A model generated the notes under the pieces. The model worked only from the letters and a program-made list of their open reading frames with translations. It was not told the DNA's origin and did no database searches. Shown here piece after piece: positions 38,198-47,628 of a DNA stretch of 64,000 bases. Both the position numbers and the translations under genes were made by a program. Position 1 is the stretch's first letter. The number at the start of each line of letters is the position of its first letter. Origin of the DNA: Bosea sp. 685 (GTDB lineage: Bacteria > Pseudomonadota > Alphaproteobacteria > Rhizobiales > Beijerinckiaceae). The DNA lies in assembly GCF_031884435.1 (NCBI RefSeq), contig NZ_CP134779.1, forward strand, positions 2,666,001 through 2,730,000, given 5' to 3'.

Positions 38198-38246
38198 AGC
38201 CGTTCGGGCTTGACCGCCCGAGCCCGCCTCTGCTTCAGATCGGAGC

Positions 38247-39467
38247 ATGAGCGCGCCTGTCACCAGCAGCGACGGATCTGATCGACGCTCTGCCGCCTTG
38301 CGGCTGGGCGTCGTTGCGTTTTTGTGCCTGGCCTTATCGCTCGTTGGAACGGGCCTGCGCGCGCAGAATTTTCAATCGCCGGCGCCTTATGCCGTCCTGC
38401 TCGACTCAGCCAGCGGCACGGTGCTCTACGAGAAGGCCGCCGATGAGCTGATGGTCCCGGCCAGCCTTGCCAAGATCGCAACCGCGCTGGTCGCCTTCCA
38501 GGAGATCGCGCAGGGGCGCCTCAGCCTCGATAGCGAGATCGGCATTTCCGAGAACGCCTGGCGCAAGGGCGGCGGCGTCTCGGGCGGCTCGACGATGTTT
38601 GCGATCCTGAACAGCCGGGTGAAGCTCTCGGACATTCTGCAGGGTCTCATCGTCCAGTCCGGCAATGATGCCGCGATCGCGCTCGCCGAGGCCATTGCGG
38701 GCGACGAGCCCACCTTCGCCCGGGTGATGACGGAGCGCGTGCGTGCACTCGGCCTGACGAAATCGGTCTTCCGCAATGCGACCGGAGTAGGCGATCCGGA
38801 GCAGAAGGTCACGGCCCGCGAACTGGCCAGGCTCGCCGACCACATCATCAAAACCTATCCCGAACTCTACAAGATCTTCGGCCAGCGCGAATTCACCTGG
38901 AACAAGATCAAGCAACAGAACCGCAATCCCTTGCTGGCGATGGAAATCGGCGCGGATGGCTTGAAGACCGGTAATATCGACGAGGCGGGCTTCGGCCTTG
39001 TCGGCTCGGCGGTCCAGAACGGTCAACGCCTGATCGTCGTGGTCAATGGCCTGAAGACCGCGCGCGACCGGGCACAGGAAGCGCGCAAGCTGCTGGAATG
39101 GGGCTTTCGCGCCTTCGAGGCACGCAAGATCTTCGGGGAGGGCGAGATCGTCGGCGAGGCCAGCGTCTTCGGCGGCGCGAAGGGGCGTGTCGCGCTGAAG
39201 GCGAAAGGGCCAGTCAGCCTGCTCCTGCCGCGTGGCGCGGGCGAGCGCCTCAATGCGCGGATCGTCTATCGGGGTCCGCTGGTCGCGCCGGTTCAGGAGG
39301 GACTGGAGGTTGGGCGCCTGCTCGTCACGCGCGGCGAGGTCAAGACGCTCGAAATCCCGCTCTACGCCGCCGAAACCATTGAACCCGGCACCTTGCAGCG
39401 CCGCGCACTCGATGCGGCGATGGAGCTCGCCACCGGCTGGGTGCGCAAGGTCTTGAAGCGAAGCTGA
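38247..39467 (+). CDS. dacF: D-alanyl-D-alanine carboxypeptidase (DacF/PBP5 type)
   Basis: Low-mass penicillin-binding protein of 406 residues. Signal sequence to about residue 40; active-site S73-L-A-K76, S138-G-N140 and K240-T-G242, the three S11 peptidase motifs; then a C-terminal PBP5_C domain and an amphipathic end (LATGWVRKVLKRS) for membrane attachment. It trims the terminal D-Ala from peptidoglycan stem peptides in the periplasm. It follows rlpA by 49 bases in the order conserved in Hyphomicrobiales. Confidence 0.93.
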   Translation: MSAPVTSSDGSDRRSAALRLGVVAFLCLALSLVGTGLRAQNFQSPAPYAVLLDSASGTVLYEKAADELMVPASLAKIATALVAFQEIAQGRLSLDSEIGISENAWRKGGGVSGGSTMFAILNSRVKLSDILQGLIVQSGNDAAIALAEAIAGDEPTFARVMTERVRALGLTKSVFRNATGVGDPEQKVTARELARLADHIIKTYPELYKIFGQREFTWNKIKQQNRNPLLAMEIGADGLKTGNIDEAGFGLVGSAVQNGQRLIVVVNGLKTARDRAQEARKLLEWGFRAFEARKIFGEGEIVGEASVFGGAKGRVALKAKGPVSLLLPRGAGERLNARIVYRGPLVAPVQEGLEVGRLLVTRGEVKTLEIPLYAAETIEPGTLQRRALDAAMELATGWVRKVLKRS

Positions 39468-39591
39468 ACGGCGCGCAACCGAAGCCAGGATATCTCATCA
39501 AGCCTGCAAGGTTGCGTTATCGACCGCCCTCGAATCTCGTATGCAGTCTTCGGCATCCGTGCCGCACTGCGGCAAACTGGTTTTGATAGCA

Positions 39592-40266
39592 ATGCATGAG
39601 CAGTCTCGGCACAAGCAGTCTCGTGGTTTCATGATCGCGCTCGAAGGCGTCGACGGCAGCGGCAAGTCGGGGCTGGCGCGTTCCTTGTCCGCCGCATTGC
39701 GGGGCGCCGGGCACGCGGTGCTGGCCACACATGAGCCGGGCGGCACGGAGGCCGGCGCCGCCCTGCGCAAGATCCTGCTGGCCAGCAACGCCTATGATTG
39801 GACGCCCACGGCCGAATTGCTGCTGATGAATGCCAGCCGGCGCCAGCATATCGACCAGGTCATCCTGCCTGCGCTTAAGGCCGGCAAGATCGTGCTCTGC
39901 GACCGCTTCGTCGGCTCGACGATTGCCTATCAAGGCGCGGGGCGGGGGCTCTCAGAAGCGCTGATCCTCGATCTTCACCGCCTGACCATCGAGGATCTCT
40001 GGCCCGACCTGACGCTCGTGCTCGATCTCGACCCCAAGGTCGCGCTGGAGCGCAGCCGGTCGCGATTGCAGCAGTCGCAGATCGACGAAGGCCGGTTCGA
40101 GGCGCTCGACCTGGCCTTCCATCGCCGCGTTCGCCAATCCTTCCTGGACCAGGCCGCGAAACTGATTGCCCCATACAAGGTCGTCGATGCCGATCGGCCG
40201 CCCGCGATCGTGGAACGGGAGGCTTTCGAGCACGTCAGCGGAATTTTGACTGAGAGAATCGCGTGA
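39592..40266 (+). CDS. tmk: thymidylate kinase (dTMP kinase), divergent copy
   Basis: A 224-residue P-loop kinase: GVDGSGKS at 19-26, EPGGT at 48-52, DRF at 104-106 and AYQGAGRGL at 112-120 are TMPK hallmarks, with a lid region around QSQIDEGRFEALD. By family it makes dTDP from dTMP. The start at 39592 supplies the strand before the P-loop. The sequence differs from what I expect of the native alphaproteobacterial Tmk (which begins like FITFEGGEGAGKST), and a second tmk tail lies at 60091-60213, so this copy may be a replacement. It is followed by convergent catabolic genes instead of holB. Confidence 0.85.
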   Translation: MHEQSRHKQSRGFMIALEGVDGSGKSGLARSLSAALRGAGHAVLATHEPGGTEAGAALRKILLASNAYDWTPTAELLLMNASRRQHIDQVILPALKAGKIVLCDRFVGSTIAYQGAGRGLSEALILDLHRLTIEDLWPDLTLVLDLDPKVALERSRSRLQQSQIDEGRFEALDLAFHRRVRQSFLDQAAKLIAPYKVVDADRPPAIVEREAFEHVSGILTERIA

Positions 40267-40304
40267 TTACTAAGCCATTTAGCCGGCTTCCTTCATAATC
40301 CGAA

Positions 40305-41603
40305 TCAAAGCGCGGTCAGCGCCTGTCCGGCGCTCGGCGATCCACTCCAGGACAGCCACATCGCCGCGGTCCAGGAAAAATCCGGGCCACCGCAGCCGGC
40401 GCCGGTGCGCGGGTCGAAATACTCCCAGAAGCCATTGCGCCGGACGAGCTCGCCGCTGTCCTGTCGGAGCGTGTTGGCCTCCTCGCTCAGTCCGTAGCCG
40501 GACAGGCCGTCGGTGATCATCCGGTTCATCATCAGCCAGACCGGCCCGCGCCAGTAGCGCGTGGCATCGAAACGCTTGTCGCGCGGGTCGGTGCTGGCGA
40601 CGGAGAAGCTGGCCACGGCCCGCGTCGCTGCAAGGTATTCTTTGAGGGCCAGCGCGTCCTCCTGGCTGGCGGTCCGGGCATAGAGCGGCAGGAAAGCGGC
40701 GCAGGTGACAGCCTCGCTCAGTTGGCCGCTGCGCAGGTCGAGCGAGCGGTAGAGCCCGTCCGCGCCTTTCAAGCGCTGCATCGCCGTCTCGCTGCGCGCG
40801 ATCCACTCGCGCAGGGCCGAGGCTTCATGGGTGAAGCCGAGCTCGTCCGCGAGCGTGAGCAGATCGCGATCGGCACGCAGGAGGATCGACTGGATACCGA
40901 GATCGCAGACCCGGAAGGAGAGGGTGCGGGCGACCGACACCCCGTCCCAAGCCAGCGCCTTGGCTTCCTCGACCAGCGTCATGACGCGGTTGTAGAAATC
41001 ATGGGTCGGGCGTTGTGTGGCGTCGACATGGCCGAGATCCTTGCGCAGATGCGCGACATCGACGCTCGCAACGACATGGCTCAGCGGCTCGTCCCAATCC
41101 GGCGAATTGTCCCGCCCCGATTCCCAGGGGTGAACCATGGTGACGAGTCCCGTGCCGTCGGGGTCACGGATCTCGTGCCACCAGCGATGCGAGGCGAAGA
41201 GCTTTGGAAACAAGGCCCTGATGCGCGTTGCATCGCCGGCGGAGAGATCGTGCAGCACGCGTGCGGCAGTCGCCGCCACCGGCGGCTGGGAGATGCCGGA
41301 GGTCAGCGGCTGGCGCTGGATGCCCCAGGCCTCGGGGCCGGGGTAGTAGCCCTCGGCCGGGGCGCGGAAGACGATATGCGGCACCATGCCGTCCTGCCAT
41401 TGGCCTTCGAACAAGGTCTCCAGCTCGCGCCAGGCGCGGTCGAGGTCGAAGGTCGCGAAGCCCAGCGCGACGAAGGCGGAATCCCAGTTCCACTGAAAGG
41501 GGTAGACCCGGCCATTGGGCACGGTGAAGCCGCCACGGTCATTGCGGCGCAGTACGGCGCGCGCCGCGTCATCGAGATCGGTCAAAGGGGGTGTCGACAG
41601 CAC
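40305..41603 (-). CDS. GH63/MGH1-type glycoside hydrolase (glucosylglycerate/mannosylglycerate hydrolase-like)
   Basis: A 432-residue (alpha/alpha)6 hydrolase starting at GTG 41603, with GGAG nine bases before. Family segments: YPFQWNWDSAFVALGF (about 32-47), PPHIV-like DGMVPHIVF, HPWESGRDNSPDWDEPL, and RYWRGPVWLMMNRMI with a C-terminal FWEYFDP. These match the bacterial GH63 group that includes mannosylglycerate and glucosylglycerate hydrolases; the acid and base residues are probably in the NWDS and WESG/DNSPDWD regions. No signal peptide, so it would act on sugar imported by the ABC system whose genes precede it in the same operon. Confidence 0.8.
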   Translation of the reverse strand: MLSTPPLTDLDDAARAVLRRNDRGGFTVPNGRVYPFQWNWDSAFVALGFATFDLDRAWRELETLFEGQWQDGMVPHIVFRAPAEGYYPGPEAWGIQRQPLTSGISQPPVAATAARVLHDLSAGDATRIRALFPKLFASHRWWHEIRDPDGTGLVTMVHPWESGRDNSPDWDEPLSHVVASVDVAHLRKDLGHVDATQRPTHDFYNRVMTLVEEAKALAWDGVSVARTLSFRVCDLGIQSILLRADRDLLTLADELGFTHEASALREWIARSETAMQRLKGADGLYRSLDLRSGQLSEAVTCAAFLPLYARTASQEDALALKEYLAATRAVASFSVASTDPRDKRFDATRYWRGPVWLMMNRMITDGLSGYGLSEEANTLRQDSGELVRRNGFWEYFDPRTGAGCGGPDFSWTAAMWLSWSGSPSAGQALTAL

Positions 41604-41607
41604 AGGC

Positions 41608-42654
41608 TCAGGCTCCAGGATGGGTGCGACCGGTTTGCGGGTCGATCCAGACGATGCGGGTTGGGTCGAGCGCCAGGCCCAGCGTCGCGCCGGCATCGAC
41701 CCGCGTGCTCGATGGGGCGACGATGCGGGCGAGATCGCCGCCGACATGGCCGGTGAGCAGCAGATGCGAGCCCATCGGCTCCGCGACCTTGACCTTGAAC
41801 GGCAATCCGCTGGCGGCATCGGTCAATCCGGCGTCCTCGCCGCGGAAGCCGAGGATGATCGGCCCATCGACGGGAGCAGCCAGCGTGATGCCGCCGAGCC
41901 TGGCGCTGCCGGCGGCGGCGGTGGTGTTGACGAAGTTCATCGGCGGCGAGCCGACGAAGCCGCCGACGAAACGGGTCGCCGGCTTCGAATAGATAGTGGT
42001 CGGCGTGTCGATCTGGACGATATGGCCGCCATGCATCACGGCGATGCGGTCGGCGAGCCCCATGGCCTCGGTCTGGTCATGGGTGACATAGATCGTGGTC
42101 GTGCCGGCCTCGCGCAGCACGCTGCGCAGTTCCGCCCGCATCTCGAGCCTGAGCAGGGCGTCGAGATTGGAGAGCGGCTCGTCCATCAGTAGGACGGCGG
42201 GCTCGACGGCGAGCGCCCGCGCCACGGCGACGCGCTGACGCTGCCCGCCCGAGAGCTTGGCGGGATAGCGTTCGAGATATTCCTCGATATGCAGCAGGGC
42301 GGCGGCCTTGCGCACCTGCGCCTCGACTCGGGGCTGATCGGCGCCCTTCATGCGCAGGCCAAAGGCGACGTTCTCGAACACCGTCATATGCGGGAAGACG
42401 GCATAGTTCTGGAAGACCATGGCAAGCCCGCGCTCGGATGGCTTGAGCGCCGAGACGTCGCGCTCGCCGATCACGACCTTGCCTGAGCTCTGCACCTCAA
42501 GCCCCGCGATGATGCGCAGCAAGGTGGTCTTGCCGCAGCCGGAAGGGCCGAGCAGCGCGACGAATTCGCCATCCGCCACGGAAAGCGAGATCTCCTGCAG
42601 CGCGACGGCGTTGCCGAACTGCTTGGCGACCTTGTCGATCAGGATGCCGGCCAT
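41608..42654 (-). CDS. sugar ABC transporter ATPase (MalK/UgpC type)
   Basis: 348 residues: Walker A GPSGCGKTT (about 36-44), Q-loop VFQNYAVFPHMTV, signature [15 protein letters not shown], Walker B VLLMDEPLSNLDA, switch H in YVTHDQTEAM, and a C-terminal TOBE regulatory domain from about 235. Belongs to the CUT1 carbohydrate importer class. Eleven-base gap after the permease gene. Works with the two permeases and binding protein of 42.7-45.7 kb. Confidence 0.93.
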   Translation of the reverse strand: MAGILIDKVAKQFGNAVALQEISLSVADGEFVALLGPSGCGKTTLLRIIAGLEVQSSGKVVIGERDVSALKPSERGLAMVFQNYAVFPHMTVFENVAFGLRMKGADQPRVEAQVRKAAALLHIEEYLERYPAKLSGGQRQRVAVARALAVEPAVLLMDEPLSNLDALLRLEMRAELRSVLREAGTTTIYVTHDQTEAMGLADRIAVMHGGHIVQIDTPTTIYSKPATRFVGGFVGSPPMNFVNTTAAAGSARLGGITLAAPVDGPIILGFRGEDAGLTDAASGLPFKVKVAEPMGSHLLLTGHVGGDLARIVAPSSTRVDAGATLGLALDPTRIVWIDPQTGRTHPGA

Positions 42655-42664
42655 GGGCGCCCTC

Positions 42665-43471
42665 CTATTTGCTCGAGACGCCCCACATCGCGAACAGGTA
42701 TTTCCTGACCGCGAAGATGAAGAGCACCGAAGGGACGATGAGGATGAAACCGCCGGCGAAGCGGTAATGCAGCGGCGATTCGGACAGGACCGCGAGCAGA
42801 TAGGCCGTCAGCGTGCGCTCGCGCACGGTCAGCACCGAGGCGGCGAAGACCTCGTTCCAGGAGATCACGAAGGCGAAGATCGCCGCTGCCGCGATGCCCG
42901 GCAGAGCGAGCGGCAGCACCACCTTGCGGAAGGCCTGCCAGCGCGTGCAACCGAAAACCCAGGCCGCCTCCTCATATTCGCGCGGGATGCCCATGAAGAG
43001 CGAGGAGGTCACGAGCGCCGCGAAAGGCAGCGCCAGCGCGGTGTGGATCAGCGAGACGCCCAACGGCGTGTCGTAGAGCCCCACTTTGATGAAGATGACG
43101 GTCAGCGGCAGGGCCAGGATCGCGAGCGGGAAAGCCCGCGTCAGCAGCACCAGAAGGCGGAAGGCGCTCTGGCCCCGGAAGCTGAAGCGCGCCAGCGCAT
43201 AGCCCGCCGGAGCCCCGAGCAGGATCGAGAACAGCATGGTGAGCGAGGCGGCGATGAGCGAGTTCAGCGCCGCGTTCCAGACGCCCTCGATCTTCAGGAA
43301 GGCTGCGAGCGCGGTGAAGGAAGCCTCTGTGGGGGCGAGCGATTTCGGCCATTTGAACACGGCCATCCGCCCGCCCATCGCACCAAGCCCGATCAGGTAG
43401 ATCGGCACGAGCACCCAGGCGCAAAGCACCAGGACGCCGGTGACGTAGAGCCATTTGCGGGGCGCGCTCAT
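42665..43471 (-). CDS. sugar ABC transporter permease (MalG type)
   Basis: 268 residues, six membrane segments, EAA loop EYEEAAWVFGCTRWQAFRKVVLPLALPGIAAAAIFAF in the C-terminal half, typical of MalG-type CUT1 permeases. Start at 43471 overlaps the stop of the other permease gene by four bases. Inner membrane. Confidence 0.92.
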   Translation of the reverse strand: MSAPRKWLYVTGVLVLCAWVLVPIYLIGLGAMGGRMAVFKWPKSLAPTEASFTALAAFLKIEGVWNAALNSLIAASLTMLFSILLGAPAGYALARFSFRGQSAFRLLVLLTRAFPLAILALPLTVIFIKVGLYDTPLGVSLIHTALALPFAALVTSSLFMGIPREYEEAAWVFGCTRWQAFRKVVLPLALPGIAAAAIFAFVISWNEVFAASVLTVRERTLTAYLLAVLSESPLHYRFAGGFILIVPSVLFIFAVRKYLFAMWGVSSK

Positions 43472-44316
43472 GCTTGCGCCTCCGGATCGACGCGCAGCGC
43501 CTTGAGGTAGATCACTGTCGCTGCAAGCGAGATCGCCATCACCAGCACGGCATAGGCTGCGGCGACGCCGTAATTCTGGTTCTCGTTCTGCCAAGTGTAG
43601 GCTTCGCCGACGATGATCGGGAAATTGCGCCCGCCGAGCGCATAGACGACCGCGAAGACCTCGAAGGCCAGCACGGTCCGCAGGATCAGCGCCGATTGCA
43701 GGCTGGGCTTCAGCAAGGGCAGCGTGATCTTGCGGAATTTGGTCCAGGGGCTCGCGCCGAAGATGTCGGCTGCCTCGCCGAACTCCTTGGGAATGAGCTG
43801 GATGCCGGCAACGAGGATGATCAGGACGATGGCGGTCGCGCGCCAGACCTCCGCCAGCACGACGGCGAAGAACAGTGCGATGGGGGTCTCACTGTTGAGA
43901 TAGGCGGTCGGCCCGCTGATCAGGCCGAACTGGAACAGCAGCGTGTTGAGATAGCCGGAATCCTGCAGGATCGCGAGCCAGACGAGGCCGGCTGCGAGAT
44001 CGGAGACGCCGAGCGGGATCGTCCAGATCCAGAGCACGAGCTCGCGTCCGCGCGTCATCTTCTGCAGCATCAGGCCCATGACCAGCGCCAGCGCCACTTG
44101 CAGCGGGATCACCACAATGACGAGCGCGAAGGTGTTGCGCAGCGCCGTCGGGAAATTGAGATCGCCGACCATGCGAGCGTAGTTGGCAAGCGAGAGCCCT
44201 TGCCCGCCATCGAAGGAGAGCAGGATGGTCTGGCCGAGCGGCACCAGGAAGAAGGCCGCGAGAAAGGCGACCGAGGGCGCAATCAGCAGATAGGGCAGCC
44301 AGCGCGGCTGGGGCAT
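43468..44316 (-). CDS. sugar ABC transporter permease (MalF type)
   Basis: 282 residues from ATG 44316 (MPQPRWLPYLLIAPSVAF), six membrane segments, and EAA loop EFGEAADIFGASPWTKFRKITLPLLKP. A longer frame upstream lacks a start signal. It forms the channel with the MalG-type partner. Confidence 0.92.
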   Translation of the reverse strand: MPQPRWLPYLLIAPSVAFLAAFFLVPLGQTILLSFDGGQGLSLANYARMVGDLNFPTALRNTFALVIVVIPLQVALALVMGLMLQKMTRGRELVLWIWTIPLGVSDLAAGLVWLAILQDSGYLNTLLFQFGLISGPTAYLNSETPIALFFAVVLAEVWRATAIVLIILVAGIQLIPKEFGEAADIFGASPWTKFRKITLPLLKPSLQSALILRTVLAFEVFAVVYALGGRNFPIIVGEAYTWQNENQNYGVAAAYAVLVMAISLAATVIYLKALRVDPEAQA

Positions 44317-44430
44317 GGTCGGAGACCTTTGGACGGCGTCATCTTGGGCAACAGCGCCACGCGAGGTTGGGTATCGCACTCCGACCAAGCTGGGCGGAGC
44401 GCGGCTTTCACGGGCGTTGTTCTGGAAAGC

Positions 44431-45714
44431 TCAGGTCACCGGGCAGGCGCCCTGGCTCGGCTTGTCCGGAGCCCAGCAGGGCGCGGCGGTCTGGGTCATC
44501 AGCGTGCGCAAGGTTTCGGCCTGGGAATCGAGCACCGCGCGGACCGGTTCACCGCGCAGCACGATGCGCTGGAAGGTGTCGAAATAGACCTTGTTGAACT
44601 CGCCGCCCTTGTCACCGAGCCCGACCGGCAGCAGGGCGACGATCGCGTCCTTCGCGCCTTGCGTCTTGGCGATGCCGTCAGCCAGCAGCTTGACGCCGGC
44701 AGGCAGATCGGCCGGAAGCGGTGCGTTGATGACCGGGAAGAAGCCGACCTCCATGGCGGTGGCGATCTGCGTCGCCGGCTTGAGCAGATGCTCGATCACG
44801 GCCGCGGCCTGGGCCCGGTTCGGCGCATCCTTGGCGATGGCGAGGCCGGCGACGACCGGCATATAGGCGCGGCCCTGGCTGCCGGCCGGCGGCGGAACGA
44901 CGAGATATTTGTCGGGCTCGGCGGTCAGTGCATCCTTGACCCGGGCGATATGGTCCCAGGCGATCCAGACCTCGCCGGCCATCAATGGTTCCTGCATGAA
45001 ATTATAGTTGTTGGCGTTGGGATTGACCGTTGCCCAGAGCGCCTTGAAGTCGGTCCAGCCCTTCTCGGCGGCAGCCGAGCGGAACTCGGTCACCATCGAG
45101 CCGGTATAGGAGGGCACGAGATTGCCCTGGATGAAACGGGCGAACAGGCCTTTGGGGCCGGCCGGGAAGCCGATGCGGCGCTGCCCGGTCTTGTCCTGGA
45201 TCGCCTTGCCCCAGGCTGCGAGCTGCTCATAGGTCAAGGCGTTGACGTCGGCGCCCGCTGGCAGGAAGGGCAAAGCCTCCTTCCGGACGACAAGGACATA
45301 GGTCGCCTGCATCCAGGGGATGTATTGCTGGGTGGACGTCCCGAGCTTGCCGAGCTCCATCAAACCGGCGGGTATGCCGCTCGCGCTGAGCTTGGCCGCG
45401 ACATCATCGATGGCGTCCAGCGAGGCGGTCGGCGCCAAGGGCTGCAGCTCGCCATGCAAAGCGCCCATCAGGCTGATCGTGCGCTTGCCGGCGGCCTGCT
45501 CCGCCTTCATGCGCACGGCGAATTGCGGCGGCTCTTCAACGACATAGGTGGTTTTCGGTGCGCCCTTGAGCAGCACCTCGCGCACCTTCTGCGCCTCGTC
45601 GATCGGGCGCAGCTGCGTCGACAAAAAAACGAGATCCTGCGCCTTCGCCGCCGGCGCGGCGAGAATGGCGCCCGCCGTCATGGCGGCGATCGCCAGCTGG
45701 TTGAGTGTCGTCAT
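44431..45714 (-). CDS. sugar ABC transporter substrate-binding protein
   Basis: 427 residues with a signal peptide ending about 25 (ILAAPAAKAQD) and the extracellular solute-binding fold (family 1): LGKLGTSTQQYIPWMQATYVLVVRKEALPFLP and EVWIAWDHIARVKDAL. Two C-terminal cysteines (PCWAPDKPSQGAC) may form a disulfide. Ligand unknown; the hydrolase in the operon suggests a glycosyl-glycerate or similar glucoside. A 114-base gap before the permease gene. Confidence 0.9.
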   Translation of the reverse strand: MTTLNQLAIAAMTAGAILAAPAAKAQDLVFLSTQLRPIDEAQKVREVLLKGAPKTTYVVEEPPQFAVRMKAEQAAGKRTISLMGALHGELQPLAPTASLDAIDDVAAKLSASGIPAGLMELGKLGTSTQQYIPWMQATYVLVVRKEALPFLPAGADVNALTYEQLAAWGKAIQDKTGQRRIGFPAGPKGLFARFIQGNLVPSYTGSMVTEFRSAAAEKGWTDFKALWATVNPNANNYNFMQEPLMAGEVWIAWDHIARVKDALTAEPDKYLVVPPPAGSQGRAYMPVVAGLAIAKDAPNRAQAAAVIEHLLKPATQIATAMEVGFFPVINAPLPADLPAGVKLLADGIAKTQGAKDAIVALLPVGLGDKGGEFNKVYFDTFQRIVLRGEPVRAVLDSQAETLRTLMTQTAAPCWAPDKPSQGACPVT

Positions 45715-45791
45715 GGCTTCCTCCCTGGCTCGCTTGCTTTGATTGGCGTCGGAAGCGGCGGCTGCGAGAGGCCTGCGCTTTCCGTGATGGG

Positions 45792-46799
45792 TCAGCCACG
45801 CGCCTCCCCGAGGGATGCGCGTGGGATGAACTCGACCGGGTTGATCTCGGTCATGTCGCGAGGATCGGCGCCGCCGATGCGCGCCAGCGCCATTTCGGCG
45901 AGGCGGCGGCCCGTCGCGGCGATCGGCAATTCCATGGTCGCGAGCGCCGGGTCGGAGAACGCAGCTGCGGGGATGTTGTCGTGGCCGATGATCGCGATGT
46001 CGCGCCCGGCCACGAGACCCCGCTCGCGCACGGCGCGCATCGCACCCAGCGCCATGCTGTCGGTGGCGCAGAGCAGGGCGCTCGGCGGCTCCGCCTGCGC
46101 CAGCATGACGCCCGCCGCGCGATAGCCGCCTGCCTCGGTCGCGCTGTCCTCGACGATCTCACCGGGAAGTCCCGCGTCGCGCATGGCGCGGGCGAAACCG
46201 CTGCGGCGCAGATGCGCGAAGGTGAAGGCGGATGGCGCGGCAAGATGGCCGATCCTGCGATGGCCGAGACCGGTCAATCGCAATGCGGCGTCATGAAAGG
46301 CAGCCTCGCCATCGCCGTCGACATAGGCATAAGGCTCGGCGAAATCGCTGCGCCCCATCGCGACGAAGGGGAAGCCGATATCGGTGAGATAGCGCAGGCG
46401 CGCATCCTCGCGCCGGGTGCGGACGACGATGATCGCGTCGGTACGCCGGCCTTCGATGAGGCGGCGATAGGTCTTGAGTTCGTCGGGGCCGGGCAGGGCG
46501 GCGATCAACGTCAGATCGTAGCCTTGCTGGGCGAGCCGTTCGCCGGTCGATCTCAGCAACTCGATATAGAGCGGTTCGTTGAAATGGCCGGGCTCAGCGG
46601 GAAGCACCATGGTGACGATCTCGGTCAGTCCGCGCCGCAGCCGCCGGGCGGCGGAATTGGGCCGGTAGCCGGTCGTCTCGGCTGCGGCGAGGACACGCTC
46701 GCGCGTGGCGACGGCGACGTCGCCATAACCGTCGAGCGCCCGTGACACGGTCGTGATCGACAAACCCAGCATCTGCGCCAATTCGCGCAATGAACTCAT
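45792..46799 (-). CDS. LacI family transcriptional repressor
   Basis: 335 residues. The HTH at 3-22 (LRELAQMLGLSITTVSRAL) with hinge helix NSAARRLRRG, and a periplasmic-binding-like ligand domain from about 60. First gene of the ABC-GH63 operon. A LacI-class operator lies 70 bases upstream of its start, so it probably controls itself and all downstream genes, released by the imported sugar. Confidence 0.92.
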   Translation of the reverse strand: MSSLRELAQMLGLSITTVSRALDGYGDVAVATRERVLAAAETTGYRPNSAARRLRRGLTEIVTMVLPAEPGHFNEPLYIELLRSTGERLAQQGYDLTLIAALPGPDELKTYRRLIEGRRTDAIIVVRTRREDARLRYLTDIGFPFVAMGRSDFAEPYAYVDGDGEAAFHDAALRLTGLGHRRIGHLAAPSAFTFAHLRRSGFARAMRDAGLPGEIVEDSATEAGGYRAAGVMLAQAEPPSALLCATDSMALGAMRAVRERGLVAGRDIAIIGHDNIPAAAFSDPALATMELPIAATGRRLAEMALARIGGADPRDMTEINPVEFIPRASLGEARG

Positions 46800-46868
46800 C
46801 GGCCGTCTCTGCCTCTTGGTTGAGAGCGACGGATCCCGATCTCAGCCTGCGCGGCAGGATAATGTCAT

Positions 46869-46882
46869 CCGAAACGTTTTGG
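46869..46882. promoter_or_regulatory. LacI-type operator
   Basis: CCGAAACGTTTTGG, a nearly perfect palindrome around the central CG with the AAACGTTT core common to LacI/GalR regulators. It is the only such core I noticed before the operon; none was seen before the binding-protein gene. Confidence 0.6.
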
Positions 46883-46932
46883 AAGAGGCTGTCGGGCACT
46901 GTCTGCAGCTTGCAGAGGCGCTGGCGCCGCGT

Positions 46933-47628
46933 TCAATCAACGAGACCGAGTTGCGTCCTACCCGCGATCGACGCGGTGCGTGCGAGATAATCGGCCTTGC
47001 TGGACTGCATGTGATCGATGTTGATCTGCGCGAGCGCCCAGGAATCCGTGCCTTGGAGCAGCTCGATCATGATGTCGTGCTGGCGCAACGAGAGCCGCAA
47101 ACCCTCGCGGTCGGCGAGGTTCTTCGCCCGCATCGGCAAGGTCAGGCCCATGTAATCCTGTAGGCTGCGCACCAGATATGGATTGCCGCAGGCGCTGAAC
47201 AAAGCGATGTGGAACGCGTCATTGGTCTCGTGGATGCCGCGCAGATCGCCGGCCTCGGCGTGGCGGGCATAGTCCGCCTGGATCGTCTTCAGCCGCATGA
47301 TGAGTTCGGCTGGCGCCGGCAGCGCGATCATCAGCACTGCCTGCCGGGTCAGCATCTCGCGGACTTCGTAGATCTGTCGGACCTCTTCGGCCGAGTAGGA
47401 ACAGACGGTCGCGCCGATATTCTTCTCGCGACGGACGACGCCGGTGCGTTCCAGCTGAACCAAAGCCTGCCGGATGAAGTGCCGCGTCGCTCCGTAGCGG
47501 GCCATCAGGCTGTCCTCGACGAGCCGCGAGCCCGGCGCGAGACGCCCGAAGATGATGTCTTCCTCGAGCCGGCGGAGGATCTCGGCCTGTTCCTCGACAC
47601 GCGATGCTGATGCCGATACTTCGCTCAT
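46933..47628 (-). CDS. GntR family regulator, FCD (FadR) subgroup
   Basis: 231 residues: winged HTH at about 15-80 (IIFGRLAPGSRLVEDSLMARYGATRHFIRQALVQLERTGVV) and an all-helical FCD domain with metal/ligand histidines expected in ETNDAFHIALFSACGN and LRQHDIMIELL. It overlaps the stop of the upstream dehydrogenase gene by four bases and is last in a minus-strand operon. It likely binds the twin ATTGTCAAT sites in the divergent region at 53 kb. Confidence 0.9.
   Translation of the reverse strand: MSEVSASASRVEEQAEILRRLEEDIIFGRLAPGSRLVEDSLMARYGATRHFIRQALVQLERTGVVRREKNIGATVCSYSAEEVRQIYEVREMLTRQAVLMIALPAPAELIMRLKTIQADYARHAEAGDLRGIHETNDAFHIALFSACGNPYLVRSLQDYMGLTLPMRAKNLADREGLRLSLRQHDIMIELLQGTDSWALAQINIDHMQSSKADYLARTASIAGRTQLGLVD

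Noticed and set aside
40267..40304. AAGCC...GGCTT hairpin between tmk and the hydrolase as a terminator
   Set aside because: Stem of only five pairs and no T-run; too weak to list as a feature.
43474..46125. 883-codon plus-strand open frame
   Set aside because: Antisense to a permease, a binding protein and the lacI gene, with low-complexity composition and no domain.
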